Source: RYN-433 sp036558265 (GTDB lineage Bacteria > Planctomycetota > Phycisphaerae > Tepidisphaerales > Tepidisphaeraceae). From it: 6,902 nt of DNA. Positions 1 to 5,340 of the stretch are shown one piece after another. The stretch is from contig DATBFY010000294.1 in the NCBI GenBank assembly GCA_036558265.1, forward strand, positions 1 through 6,902. Direction: 5' to 3'. Each line of letters opens with the position of its first letter. Within the stretch, counting starts at the first letter, position 1. Below the pieces are notes generated by a model. That model searched no databases, was not told the origin of the DNA, and worked only from the letters and a program-made list of their open reading frames with translations. The position numbers were made by a program, and so were the translations under genes.

Positions 1-807
1 GTACGCGGCGAAGCGGGCCCCGTGCTCGCGCGCGGTGGCGATAATGCTCAGCATTTCGTGGTCGGTCAGCGCGGGGATCACCGGCGCGACCAGGACGCCC
101 ACCGCCACGCCCGCATCGGCGAGCGCGCGGATGGCCTCCAACCGCGCCCGCGGCACCGAGGCGCGCGGCTCCATCACCCGCGCCAGGTCCGCGTCGAGCG
201 TGGTCACCGAGATGCAGGCCATCGCGGCGTCGTATTTGGCGAGTTCGCCTAAGAGGTCCACATCGCGCGTGATCAGGTGGTTCTTGGTGATCATGGCCAC
301 CGGGTTGCGGAACTCGGCGATCACCTCCAGGCACTGCCGGGTGATGCGCAGCTTGCGCTCGATCGGCTGGTACGCGTCGGTGACGCCGGAGAACCCCAGC
401 GTCTGTGGCCGCCAGTTGGGCGCGCTCAGTTCCTTGCGCAGGAGCGCCGGCGCGTCCGTCTTGACGAGGATCTTCGTCTCGAAGTCCAGGCCCAGGGAGA
501 AGTCGAGGTACTCGTGCGTCGGCCGGGCGAAGCAGTAGATGCACCCGTGTTCGCACCCGCGATAGGGGTTGATGCCGGCGTCGAAGCCGACGTCGGGCGA
601 GTCGTTATAGGCGATGATCGAGCGCGTCGTATCGCGCAGGTAAACGGTCGGCGTCGCGGCCGGTGGCGCCTGCGCGTCCGCGGCGTCCTCGTCGGGGACG
701 ATGTCGAGAGGGACGAATCGGTTTTTCGGATTGTCCGCCGCCCCCCGGCCCCGCAGGCTCTTGAGCCCCGGTGCTCCGTCCGCGTTCTCGATCAGCGGCA
801 GTTTCAT
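1..807 (-). CDS. PA0069-family radical SAM protein, 3' end cut off by window
   Basis: The first 269 residues of a radical SAM enzyme are visible, reading off the left edge of the window. The Cys triad of a CxxxCxxC cluster-binding motif lies at residues 85, 89 and 92 (positions 532-555), inside the context NPYRGCEHGCIYCFARPTHEY. That context is typical of the COG1533 group related to spore photoproduct lyase SplB, and specifically of the PA0069-type proteins. These should bind a [4Fe-4S] cluster and cleave S-adenosylmethionine; the substrate of the PA0069 group is not known to me. An N-terminal stretch with GRGAADNPKNRF (about residues 20-31) and the later segment TLGFSGVTDAYQP also fit this family. 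Family members are usually about 350-400 residues, so roughly a quarter of the protein is missing. The ATG at 807 is the first in-frame Met that keeps the conserved N-terminus; no clear Shine-Dalgarno sequence precedes it. The gene diverges from the slyD-like gene. Confidence 0.9.
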   Translation of the reverse strand, partial: MKLPLIENADGAPGLKSLRGRGAADNPKNRFVPLDIVPDEDAADAQAPPAATPTVYLRDTTRSIIAYNDSPDVGFDAGINPYRGCEHGCIYCFARPTHEYLDFSLGLDFETKILVKTDAPALLRKELSAPNWRPQTLGFSGVTDAYQPIERKLRITRQCLEVIAEFRNPVAMITKNHLITRDVDLLGELAKYDAAMACISVTTLDADLARVMEPRASVPRARLEAIRALADAGVAVGVLVAPVIPALTDHEMLSIIATAREHGARFAAY

Positions 808-1005
808 CGGCGCGAAAGATACCGGAACTGCCCCGATCCGCACAATGCCCTAACGAATTTCGCATTGTTTTCGATCGATCAAACGTTGCGTAACCCGTAA
901 AGGACGCCGACGATGGCGCGCGACTGAGGCGCCGCGCGCCCCGTGTCGCGCGCACGATGCCGACGCAAGGTTTCCCCATATCCCGCGCGGGAGAGGTTCG
1001 CCGTC
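808..1005. promoter_or_regulatory. Divergent intergenic region, probable promoters
   Basis: This 198-bp spacer separates two divergent genes, so promoters for both should lie here. Positions 851-900 are clearly richer in A and T than the surroundings and hold the perfect palindrome TCGATCGA at 871-878. That makes this part the best candidate for the shared promoter or operator zone. I could not find convincing -35/-10 pairs on either strand, and no sigma-54 type GG/GC pair was seen. No gene is apparent inside it. Confidence 0.35.
989..996 (+). promoter_or_regulatory. Ribosome binding site of slyD-like gene
   Basis: The purine run GGGAGAGG ends nine bases before the ATG at 1006. It decides the start in favour of 1006 over the upstream in-frame start at 943, which would add 21 residues (MSRARCRRKV...) not expected in this family. 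Confidence 0.65.
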
Positions 1006-1497
1006 ATGCAGATCGCCAAAAACACCGTGGCCACCATCGATTACACGCTCACCGACCCGCAGGGCCAGGTGATCGACACGTCAAAGGGGCGCCAGCCGCT
1101 GTCGTACCTCCACGGTGCGTCGAATATCATCCCCGGCCTCGAAAGCGCCCTGGAGGGTAAGAGCGCCGGCGAGGTCGTGAACGTCACCGTCCCGCCGGAA
1201 AAGGGTTACGGCCCGCGCGACCCTAACCTCCTCCAGTCGGTCCCGCGCTCCAACTTCCAGGGCGTGAACGACATCAAACCGGGCATGCAGTTCCAGGCCC
1301 AGACGCCCCAGGGCGGCCAGCACGTGGTCACCGTCGTGAAGGTCGATCCGCAGAACGTCACGGTGGACGCCAACCACCCGCTGGCGGGCATGGAGCTGAA
1401 GTTCGACGTGACGGTGGTGGACGTACGCCAGGCCAGCCCGGAAGAGATCAACCACGGGCACGCCCACGGGGCGAACGGCCATCATCATCATCACTGA
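1006..1497 (+). CDS. slyD: SlyD-like FKBP-type peptidyl-prolyl cis-trans isomerase
   Basis: This 163-residue protein matches SlyD closely in layout. The FKBP half opens with MQIAKNTVATIDYTLTD and continues through PLSYLHGASNIIPGLESALEG (about residues 29-49). The inserted-flap (IF) chaperone domain spans roughly residues 65-125 (EKGYGPRDPN, VPRSNFQGV, PGMQF). The FKBP fold closes with HPLAGMELKFDVTVVDVR. SlyD proteins isomerise prolyl bonds in folding proteins in the cytoplasm and act as chaperones. In E. coli a long His/Cys-rich tail binds nickel for hydrogenase maturation. Here the tail is short (residues after EEIN, with HGHAHG and five terminal His) and has no Cys, so metal binding is plausible but hydrogenase delivery is unsupported. 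The ATG at 1006 has a good ribosome binding site. The 3' end overlaps the decayed phosphatase reading frame on the opposite strand. Confidence 0.93.
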   Translation: MQIAKNTVATIDYTLTDPQGQVIDTSKGRQPLSYLHGASNIIPGLESALEGKSAGEVVNVTVPPEKGYGPRDPNLLQSVPRSNFQGVNDIKPGMQFQAQTPQGGQHVVTVVKVDPQNVTVDANHPLAGMELKFDVTVVDVRQASPEEINHGHAHGANGHHHHH

Positions 1498-1800
1498 CGC
1501 GGGGTCGGGCGCGTGCCCACTCCGCCTGGAATTCCCGCAGCAACGCGGCGCCGCGCTGGGAGAAAACCGATCCGAGCCTGGTCTGACGGACGCGCGAGAT
1601 CGCGTCGTCGTCGACGTCGTCGGCCTGGCCGCTGGCCAGCAGATATCCGGCCGCGACGATCGCCCTGCGTCCGTAGCCTAGCGCGCAATGGACGTAGACG
1701 CCGCCGGCGCCGCGCGCGTTTTCGATCGCCTCCGCGGCGCGGCGGAGCGTGGCCGGGTCGGGTCAGGTCGAGGATCGGGACGTTCACGTATCGCCCGTGC
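1448..1800 (-). pseudogene. C-terminal remnant of PAP2/dual-specificity phosphatase (YnbD-like), frameshifted
   Basis: On the minus strand, positions 1667-1690 encode HCALGYGR, the CX5R phosphatase loop of dual-specificity/tyrosine phosphatases, preceded by GGVYV as in the PAP2/DSP fusion family (E. coli YnbD type). The segment after it, YLLASGQADDVDDDAISRVRQTR, fits the helices following the loop in that family. The stretch just upstream that reads GRYVNVPILDLT also fits the family but lies in a different frame. The frame must change by one base (or two missing bases) near 1752-1762 to join LDLT to PDPATLRRAAEAIENARG. The usual Ser after the catalytic Arg is Arg here. The whole N-terminal PAP2 membrane part is absent. 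The open frame runs on to a TGA at 1448-1450 inside the slyD 3' end. I read it as a dead fragment; a sequencing error could explain the frameshift but not the missing N-terminus. Confidence 0.72.
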
Positions 1801-1893
1801 GGCGAGGATGATCCCACCCAGCAGGAGCAGCGCGAGGATAATGACGACGTAGCGGCGAAAGACCGGGTCGGCGACGGCCGTGTGCCAGTTCAA
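1801..1893 (-). pseudogene. N-terminal remnant of CdsA-like phosphatidate cytidylyltransferase (YnbB-like)
   Basis: A TTG at 1893-1891 overlaps the stop codon of the preceding fragment (TTGA) and begins LNWHTAVADPVFRRY, followed by one strong hydrophobic helix, VVIILALLLLGGIILAA. The hydrophobic N-terminus after a stretch like ADPVFRR fits the start of the CdsA-like membrane proteins that follow a CDP-alcohol phosphatidyltransferase in ynb-type clusters. A GGAG ribosome-binding sequence sits about eight bases before the TTG, and the overlap suggests former translational coupling. After roughly 30 residues the protein breaks off where phosphatase homology begins in another frame. The assignment leans on gene order and membrane character, because the conserved CdsA signature is in the lost part. 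The exact junction near 1800 is uncertain. Confidence 0.5.
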
Positions 1894-2008
1894 GCGCGCT
1901 CCTTGAGTTGGCCCAACGTCTTGGCGAGTCGGACGAGGATCGTCTCGACAGATCCGACGACGATCACCCAGCACGTCCAATCCAGCACGGTCAACCGTCC
2001 CACATCCG
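1890..2008 (-). pseudogene. C-terminal remnant of CDP-alcohol phosphatidyltransferase (YnbA-like)
   Basis: An open frame ending in TGA at 1892-1890 encodes about 39 residues. It contains GRLTVLDWTCWVIVVGSVE, then TILVRLAKTLGQLKERA and the stop. The pattern of a 'TVLDW' turn, a last transmembrane helix (WVIVVGS) and a basic tail resembles the C-terminus of the CDP-alcohol phosphatidyltransferases that head ynbABCD-like clusters. These enzymes move a phosphatidyl group from CDP-diacylglycerol onto an alcohol in the membrane. The catalytic CDP-alcohol motif (DGxxARxxN...DxxxD) would lie well upstream and is not present; the PEP-CTERM gene begins there instead. There is no start codon in good context. 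The call is inferred from tail pattern plus gene order. Confidence 0.5.
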
Positions 2009-3511
2009 CTATCGCTCGCGCCGGCGCCGCGCGGTCAGCAGCACGAGCGATGCGCCGACCACCCATGACGCCGGCTCGGGCACCTGGATCAGGAATGCGC
2101 GGTTGTACGCCGCCTGCGGCCCGGCGGCGCCGTCCGGGTCAAACAGGCCGTTGCCCGCGATCCACGCGGTCGTCGGGCTGATTCCCAGTGCCTCGGTGAG
2201 CGTCCAGCCACTCGTGGGGTCAATCAGGCTGTTCAGGTCCACGGCGGTGCCGTCGGCGGCCCAGTACATGGCGTGGCGGCCGCGGTCCACGCCGGCGACG
2301 TAGGACTCGGCCCACCCGACGGCCGCGCCCGCGTCGTCCAGGGTCATGGCGGCGGAGGTGGTGAGGCCGTTGAGATCGGTGCCGAGGTTGCCGAGCTCGG
2401 CGATGTGTCCGGCGGCGTCCCAGCGCACGGCGCGCTCGCCCTTGTACGACCCGTCGGCGGCGTAGCGAACCGATCCGCCGATCACGGTCCCGGCGTCGTT
2501 GATCACCAGCGCGTAGCCGTTGCCCAAGCCGCTGGGCAGCGTGCTCAGAATTTCCATCTCGGTGAGGTTGCCCTGCACATCCCACCGGGCGGGTCGCTGG
2601 CCGAGGCTGGCGCCGGCGGCGGTAAACTTCTGCGCGTCGCCGACCGCGATGCCCGCCGCGTTGATCGAGCGCGCCTCGGAGAAGGTCGAGCCCCGCGTGT
2701 CGAGGCCGAGGTTGGGCAGCTCGTGGAGCGTGCCGGCGGTGTCCCAGCGCACGGCCCGGCGGCCCAGGCGCACGTCGCCGGTGGCGAACCGGTCCGCCTC
2801 GCCGACGACCACGCCGGCATCGTTGATCGCCTCGGCGTAGGAGTTGCCCATGCCGGTGGAGTCGGTGTTGATCGTGCCCAGGTCCGTGGCGTTGCCAGAG
2901 GAGTCCCAGCGCACGGCGCGGTACCCGCGCGAGGACGAGCCCACGTACTTGGACATGTACCCCGCGGCCCGCGTGCCGTCGGGGCTGAGGGCGAACGGAC
3001 GGCCTTCGGTGGCGCCGAACGTGCTCAGGCCGATGGTGCCCAGCTCGGTGACGTTGCCCTGGGCGTCCCAGCGGACCGGGCGCGGGCCGAAGGGCGAGTT
3101 GTTCACGTACTTGTCCACGGCGCCGAATGCCACGCCGTCGGCGCGGAGGTTGTAGGGGTAGACGTCGCTCTTGCCGTTTGGGTCGGTGCCCAGGAACTGG
3201 TAATCGACGCGGTTGTCGGCGGCGTCCCAGCGGAAGGCGCGGAAGCCCTTGTTGGCGCCGGCGACGCGCCACATGGCCTGGCCGATGGCGACGCCGGCGT
3301 CGGTGACCGGGCGGCCGACGTTGACGACGTAGCTGTCGGCGTAGCCGCTGGCGGCGGTGGGGTCGTACAGAGGTCCGGGATGGATGGTGACGAAGGCGGC
3401 GTGGGCGGGGCGCCCGACCCCGAAGATCAAGGAGACGGCGGCGGCTGCCGTTCGTAGGGCGCGCTGACGGCGGCTGCGGCTGCGGATCGCACGTGTGCGC
3501 GGTGCGCTCAT
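2009..3511 (-). CDS. HAF-repeat PEP-CTERM exported protein
   Basis: The 500-residue protein begins with a very basic N-terminus (MSAPRTRAIRSRSRRQRALR), a short hydrophobic core and a likely signal-peptidase site after PAHA (residue 38). The body is a chain of near-identical repeats with RAVRWD, ELGNLG, INDAG and VVG signatures, which is the HAF extracellular repeat pattern. The C-terminus is a textbook PEP-CTERM sorting signal: VPEP at 477-480, a hydrophobic helix and the basic end ARRRRER. In such proteins the signal is recognised by an exosortase at the membrane and the protein is exported, typically to the surface or extracellular matrix; the specific role here is unknown and no exosortase is in the window. 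The start at 3511 was chosen over 3622 because AGGGAGAG stands just before it and the signal peptide then starts correctly. The SRRQR stretch is only a weak Tat-like match. Confidence 0.93.
   Translation of the reverse strand: MSAPRTRAIRSRSRRQRALRTAAAAVSLIFGVGRPAHAAFVTIHPGPLYDPTAASGYADSYVVNVGRPVTDAGVAIGQAMWRVAGANKGFRAFRWDAADNRVDYQFLGTDPNGKSDVYPYNLRADGVAFGAVDKYVNNSPFGPRPVRWDAQGNVTELGTIGLSTFGATEGRPFALSPDGTRAAGYMSKYVGSSSRGYRAVRWDSSGNATDLGTINTDSTGMGNSYAEAINDAGVVVGEADRFATGDVRLGRRAVRWDTAGTLHELPNLGLDTRGSTFSEARSINAAGIAVGDAQKFTAAGASLGQRPARWDVQGNLTEMEILSTLPSGLGNGYALVINDAGTVIGGSVRYAADGSYKGERAVRWDAAGHIAELGNLGTDLNGLTTSAAMTLDDAGAAVGWAESYVAGVDRGRHAMYWAADGTAVDLNSLIDPTSGWTLTEALGISPTTAWIAGNGLFDPDGAAGPQAAYNRAFLIQVPEPASWVVGASLVLLTARRRRER
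2222..3262 (-). repeat. Seven-copy 54-residue HAF protein repeat (about 162 bp per unit)
   Basis: The tryptophan of the RxW motif recurs at residues 95, 148, 202, 256, 310, 364 and 417, that is every 53-54 residues. Each unit reads approximately R-x-V-R-W-D-x-x-G-x-x-x-E-L-G-x-L-G-x-D, then G, S-x-A, I-N-D-A-G, V-G and Y/F-x-x-x-G-x-x-x-G. The DNA repeat is diverged but its period is constant. A degenerate partial unit (VTDAGVAIGQAMWRV) precedes the first full one. The regular strand-forming motifs are consistent with a beta-rich, perhaps propeller-like, fold, which is an inference. Confidence 0.85.
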
Positions 3512-3513
3512 GA

Positions 3514-3521
3514 CTCTCCCT
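3514..3521 (-). promoter_or_regulatory. Ribosome binding site of PEP-CTERM gene
   Basis: AGGGAGAG on the minus strand lies just upstream of the ATG at 3511. It fixes that start rather than the upstream in-frame start at 3622, which would put 37 unrelated residues before the signal peptide. Confidence 0.6.
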
Positions 3522-3541
3522 GTCCGACCAATGATTCGGGT

Positions 3542-3586
3542 GGGGTGGACCCCGTGAACATTCCCCGACGTGCGTCGGCGAGTATA
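3542..3586 (-). promoter_or_regulatory. Candidate promoter and inverted repeats upstream of PEP-CTERM gene
   Basis: The minus strand has TATACT at 3586-3581, a good -10 hexamer, but no matching TTGACA-like -35 at the usual distance. Just downstream are two small inverted repeats: CCGACG-N2-CGTCGG at 3565-3578, and GGGGT-N2-ACCCC at 3542-3553. They would fall at the start of the transcript and could be an operator or leader hairpins. The remaining 3587-3683 shows nothing further that I can name. Confidence 0.3.
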
Positions 3587-3683
3587 CCGGGTCAGCGCGA
3601 CGACCGCACCGGAAAAATGCACGGCAGGGACTCGCGTACGTGCCGCGTCCGCCGTGCCAGTTGGGTGCTCCGTCGTAGTCGCC

Positions 3684-4673
3684 TTACCTCCGAGGCGGCT
3701 CGCGCCGTGTGTCCGGGCTGCTCGCGTGATAGGGGATTAGCGTACCATGGTCTTCCACGCTGGCGCGGCTGGTCGGGAACCCAAAGGCTCCCGTCCCCTT
3801 TTGACGTCCGTGGATTCCGCAATCCGCCAGGATCGCCAGGTCGAGTCGGCCGATCCAGTACCGCCGACCGTATTCGAACACCACCCCGTTCATGAGGTCC
3901 GCGCTCAGCTCCGACTCGCGTCCGGCCGCCGCTGCCCTGGCGTCGCCGACGTGGTGGTAGTTGTTGTTCGTGTGCGCCAGCAAGACCGGCCCGCCCCAGA
4001 GCTTCATTGCCTCCGGTCCGGTGAAGTGAAAATCGCGTCCGTCGAACGTGACGTGGCGGTCGTAGCTGGAGACGAATTCCCCGGGGACCTTGCCGGTCCT
4101 GGGGTCGAGCCAGCCGTTGAACGCCAGCGCGTGACCCAGCTCGTGCAGCAGGACGGTCATCGAGTCGAGCTTGTCGTTAGGCACCGGGCGCTTGCGCAGC
4201 GTCGGCTCCGGATCCCACCAGATGGTGCGGAAGTAATGTGGCTCGAAGACGATCTCGACGTCGGGCGGCGGGTCGTTATCGCGGCCGCCGCTCTTCTTCC
4301 GCTCGTCGGGCGGCATCCCGGCGCGCATCCGGGCGGCCCATCCCTGCTCGGAAACGAGCTTGTCCTTGAACGTTTCGTTTCCCAGCCGCACCGCTCGGAG
4401 GCTGCGCCCCGAGCCCCGTCCGGACTGGGCGGCGGGATCGAGCCGGAACAGGATCGCGATGGTGCACGGCTTGGCCTCGACGCGCTCCGCCCACGCCCGC
4501 GCCGCCGCCACAACGTTGGCCGAGATCAACGGCTCGAGCGCCTTGGCGTCGTCGGGCAACCCCTCGACCTTGACCGAGAACTGCACCTGGGCCAGTGCGG
4601 GGATCGCCCAAACACCCAGGAGCAAGGCGACGAGCTGGTAGACGCGTGACGATCCCGGCGCTGGGCGTGACAT
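3684..4673 (-). CDS. Secreted HExxH zinc metallopeptidase with repeat-derived tail
   Basis: The 329-residue protein starts with a signal peptide (hydrophobic YQLVALLLGVWAIPALA, cleavage expected after residue 28). The zinc motif HELGH is at residues 177-181 (positions 4131-4145) in the context SMTVLLHELGHALAFNGW. A later YHHVGD (residues 239-244) supplies a plausible third zinc ligand. DLMNG (259-263) followed by IGRLDLAILADCGI resembles the Met-turn and final helix of matrixin-like peptidases. It should cleave proteins outside the cytoplasm; the substrate is unknown. The ATG at 4673 is preferred over 4682 because AGGA lies eight bases before it. After residue 287, where the family pattern ends, the protein carries about 42 extra residues (including KGTGAF, 292-297) encoded by a dispersed DNA repeat and the sequence after it. 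No PEP-CTERM anchor is present. It follows the small membrane protein on the same strand but is separated by tandem repeats. Confidence 0.85.
   Translation of the reverse strand: MSRPAPGSSRVYQLVALLLGVWAIPALAQVQFSVKVEGLPDDAKALEPLISANVVAAARAWAERVEAKPCTIAILFRLDPAAQSGRGSGRSLRAVRLGNETFKDKLVSEQGWAARMRAGMPPDERKKSGGRDNDPPPDVEIVFEPHYFRTIWWDPEPTLRKRPVPNDKLDSMTVLLHELGHALAFNGWLDPRTGKVPGEFVSSYDRHVTFDGRDFHFTGPEAMKLWGGPVLLAHTNNNYHHVGDARAAAAGRESELSADLMNGVVFEYGRRYWIGRLDLAILADCGIHGRQKGTGAFGFPTSRASVEDHGTLIPYHASSPDTRREPPRR
3774..3804. repeat. Third, diverged copy of the AAAGGCTCCCGTCCC repeat, inside the metallopeptidase gene
   Basis: The core AAAGGCTCCCGTCCCCTTTT at 3783-3802 matches the two tandem units at 4724-4805 with one extra C and shorter A and T runs. 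The flanking CGGGA (3774-3778) and TCCCG (3789-3793) retain the outer inverted pair. It lies within the metallopeptidase reading frame and is translated as KGTGAF. Confidence 0.75.
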
Positions 4674-4723
4674 GCCGTTCATCCTAAACGGCCATCAAGG
4701 CGTGTAAACGGGGGACGACGAGC

Positions 4724-4805
4724 CACACGGGATCAAAAAAGGCTCCCGTCCCTTTTTCGATCTCCACACGGGAAAAAAAGGCTCCCGTCCCTTTTTTGAT
4801 CTTCA
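4724..4805. repeat. Two tandem 41-bp palindromic repeat units
   Basis: Units 4724-4764 and 4765-4805 both begin CACACGGGA and share AAAAAAGGCTCCCGTCCC, a T run and GATCT. Each holds two competing inverted repeats. One is A-run-GG with CC-T-run around an eight-base loop. The other is ACGGGA with TCCCGT (4727-4732/4744-4749 and 4768-4773/4783-4788). The second unit runs into the stop codon of the small membrane protein gene. The T runs on both strands would let it work as a bidirectional terminator. The rest of the 4674-4802 spacer shows no gene. Confidence 0.8.
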
Positions 4806-5180
4806 ATCCATATGCGACGCGATCCACCAGAACACGGTGACCAGGGAACCCAACCACGTGAGGTTCGCCACCAGGCCGATTATGGCCAATCGCTTTCGAT
4901 AGCCGGGGGATGCCAGCCCGCCGAGGGCCAACGGCACGCCTGCCACGAGACACAGGACCAGAAGAATGGCTGCCGCGAAACCGACGAAACCTACGATTCC
5001 GATTTCCTCCCCGGTCACGTGCTTCAAAAAGGCGCCAAAGACAGTGGTCGCAATGCTCGAGCCGCAGATGAGGCATGATGCCCGCCCCAAGGGAGAATCG
5101 GGTAAACGAGCGTCCGCGGATCGTGCTCGCTCTCGACCGTTGACGTAGTCGAGGATCTGGGGAGCTTGGTTGCTCATCAT
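4803..5180 (-). CDS. Small membrane protein of unknown function
   Basis: The 125-residue protein has a polar N-terminus (MMSNQAPQILDYVNGRERARS) followed by hydrophobic stretches at about residues 35-55 (CLICGSSIATTVFGAFL), 60-90 (IGIVGFVGFAAAILLVLCLVAGVPLAL) and 98-121 (LAIIGLVANLTWLGSLVTVFWWI). This suggests three transmembrane helices with a short basic loop, SPGYRKR, between the last two. I do not recognise a defined family. The start is either of the adjacent ATGs at 5180 and 5177; neither has a strong ribosome binding site. The reading frame stays open upstream to 5300, but that part is encoded by a dispersed hairpin repeat and is unlikely to be protein. The gene lies 160 bp downstream of rpoN on the same strand, with hairpins between them. 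Confidence 0.7.
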   Translation of the reverse strand: MMSNQAPQILDYVNGRERARSADARLPDSPLGRASCLICGSSIATTVFGAFLKHVTGEEIGIVGFVGFAAAILLVLCLVAGVPLALGGLASPGYRKRLAIIGLVANLTWLGSLVTVFWWIASHMD

Positions 5181-5255
5181 AGCGTTGCGATAGTTCCCGG
5201 ATTGTGACTTCGCCCCCTCTTGCCCATTCCCCTGGTTGGCGGAGGGCTGCGTCTG

Positions 5256-5321
5256 CACGGGCAGGATGCCCGTGATACGACGGATCCGCCGCGTGGGCAA
5301 TTCACGGGCGGGGCGCCCGTG
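5256..5321. repeat. Pair of REP-like hairpins with identical stems after rpoN
   Basis: Two perfect hairpins share the 7-bp stem CACGGGC/GCCCGTG with five-base loops: 5256-5274 (loop AGGAT) and 5303-5321 (loop GGGGC), 28 bases apart. From memory, translations of this element (for example TGILPVQ or HGQDARDT) recur in annotations of planctomycete and verrucomicrobial genomes, which marks it as a dispersed repeat. It sits 20 bp past the rpoN stop, where it may terminate or stabilise the rpoN transcript. Confidence 0.75.
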
Positions 5322-5340
5322 CTACGGGGCTTTCGTCATC

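Noticed and set aside
943..1005. Upstream start for the SlyD-like protein
   Set aside because: The extra 21 residues do not fit the family, and a good ribosome binding site stands before the ATG at 1006.
1483..1497. Terminal five-His run as a cloning-vector tag
   Set aside because: A His-rich tail preceded by HGHAHG is natural in SlyD proteins, and the surrounding DNA is ordinary chromosomal sequence without vector features.
1513..2181. 222-codon plus-strand open frame across the slyD to PEP-CTERM gap
   Set aside because: The translation is Arg/Pro/Ala-rich and featureless, while the minus strand there holds recognisable protein fragments.
2220..3457. Long open frames on the opposite strand and alternate frame of the PEP-CTERM gene (up to about 394 codons)
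   Set aside because: Their translations are low-complexity Gly/Val/Ala/Arg sequence produced by the GC-rich repeat, without any family motif, whereas the minus-strand frame has a signal peptide, repeats and a PEP-CTERM end.
3747..4649. 300-codon plus-strand open frame over the metallopeptidase
   Set aside because: It is the GC-driven complement of a gene with a clear signal peptide and HELGH motif; its own translation is Arg/Val-rich without recognisable features.
4724..4805. Possible CRISPR array
   Set aside because: Only two units lie directly end to end with no spacers, and each is an A/T-run palindrome, not a repeat-spacer pattern.
4684..5076. Minus-strand open frame ending in KKGTGAFFSRVEIEKGTGAFF
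   Set aside because: It overlaps the small membrane protein in another frame and its end is simply the translated tandem repeats.
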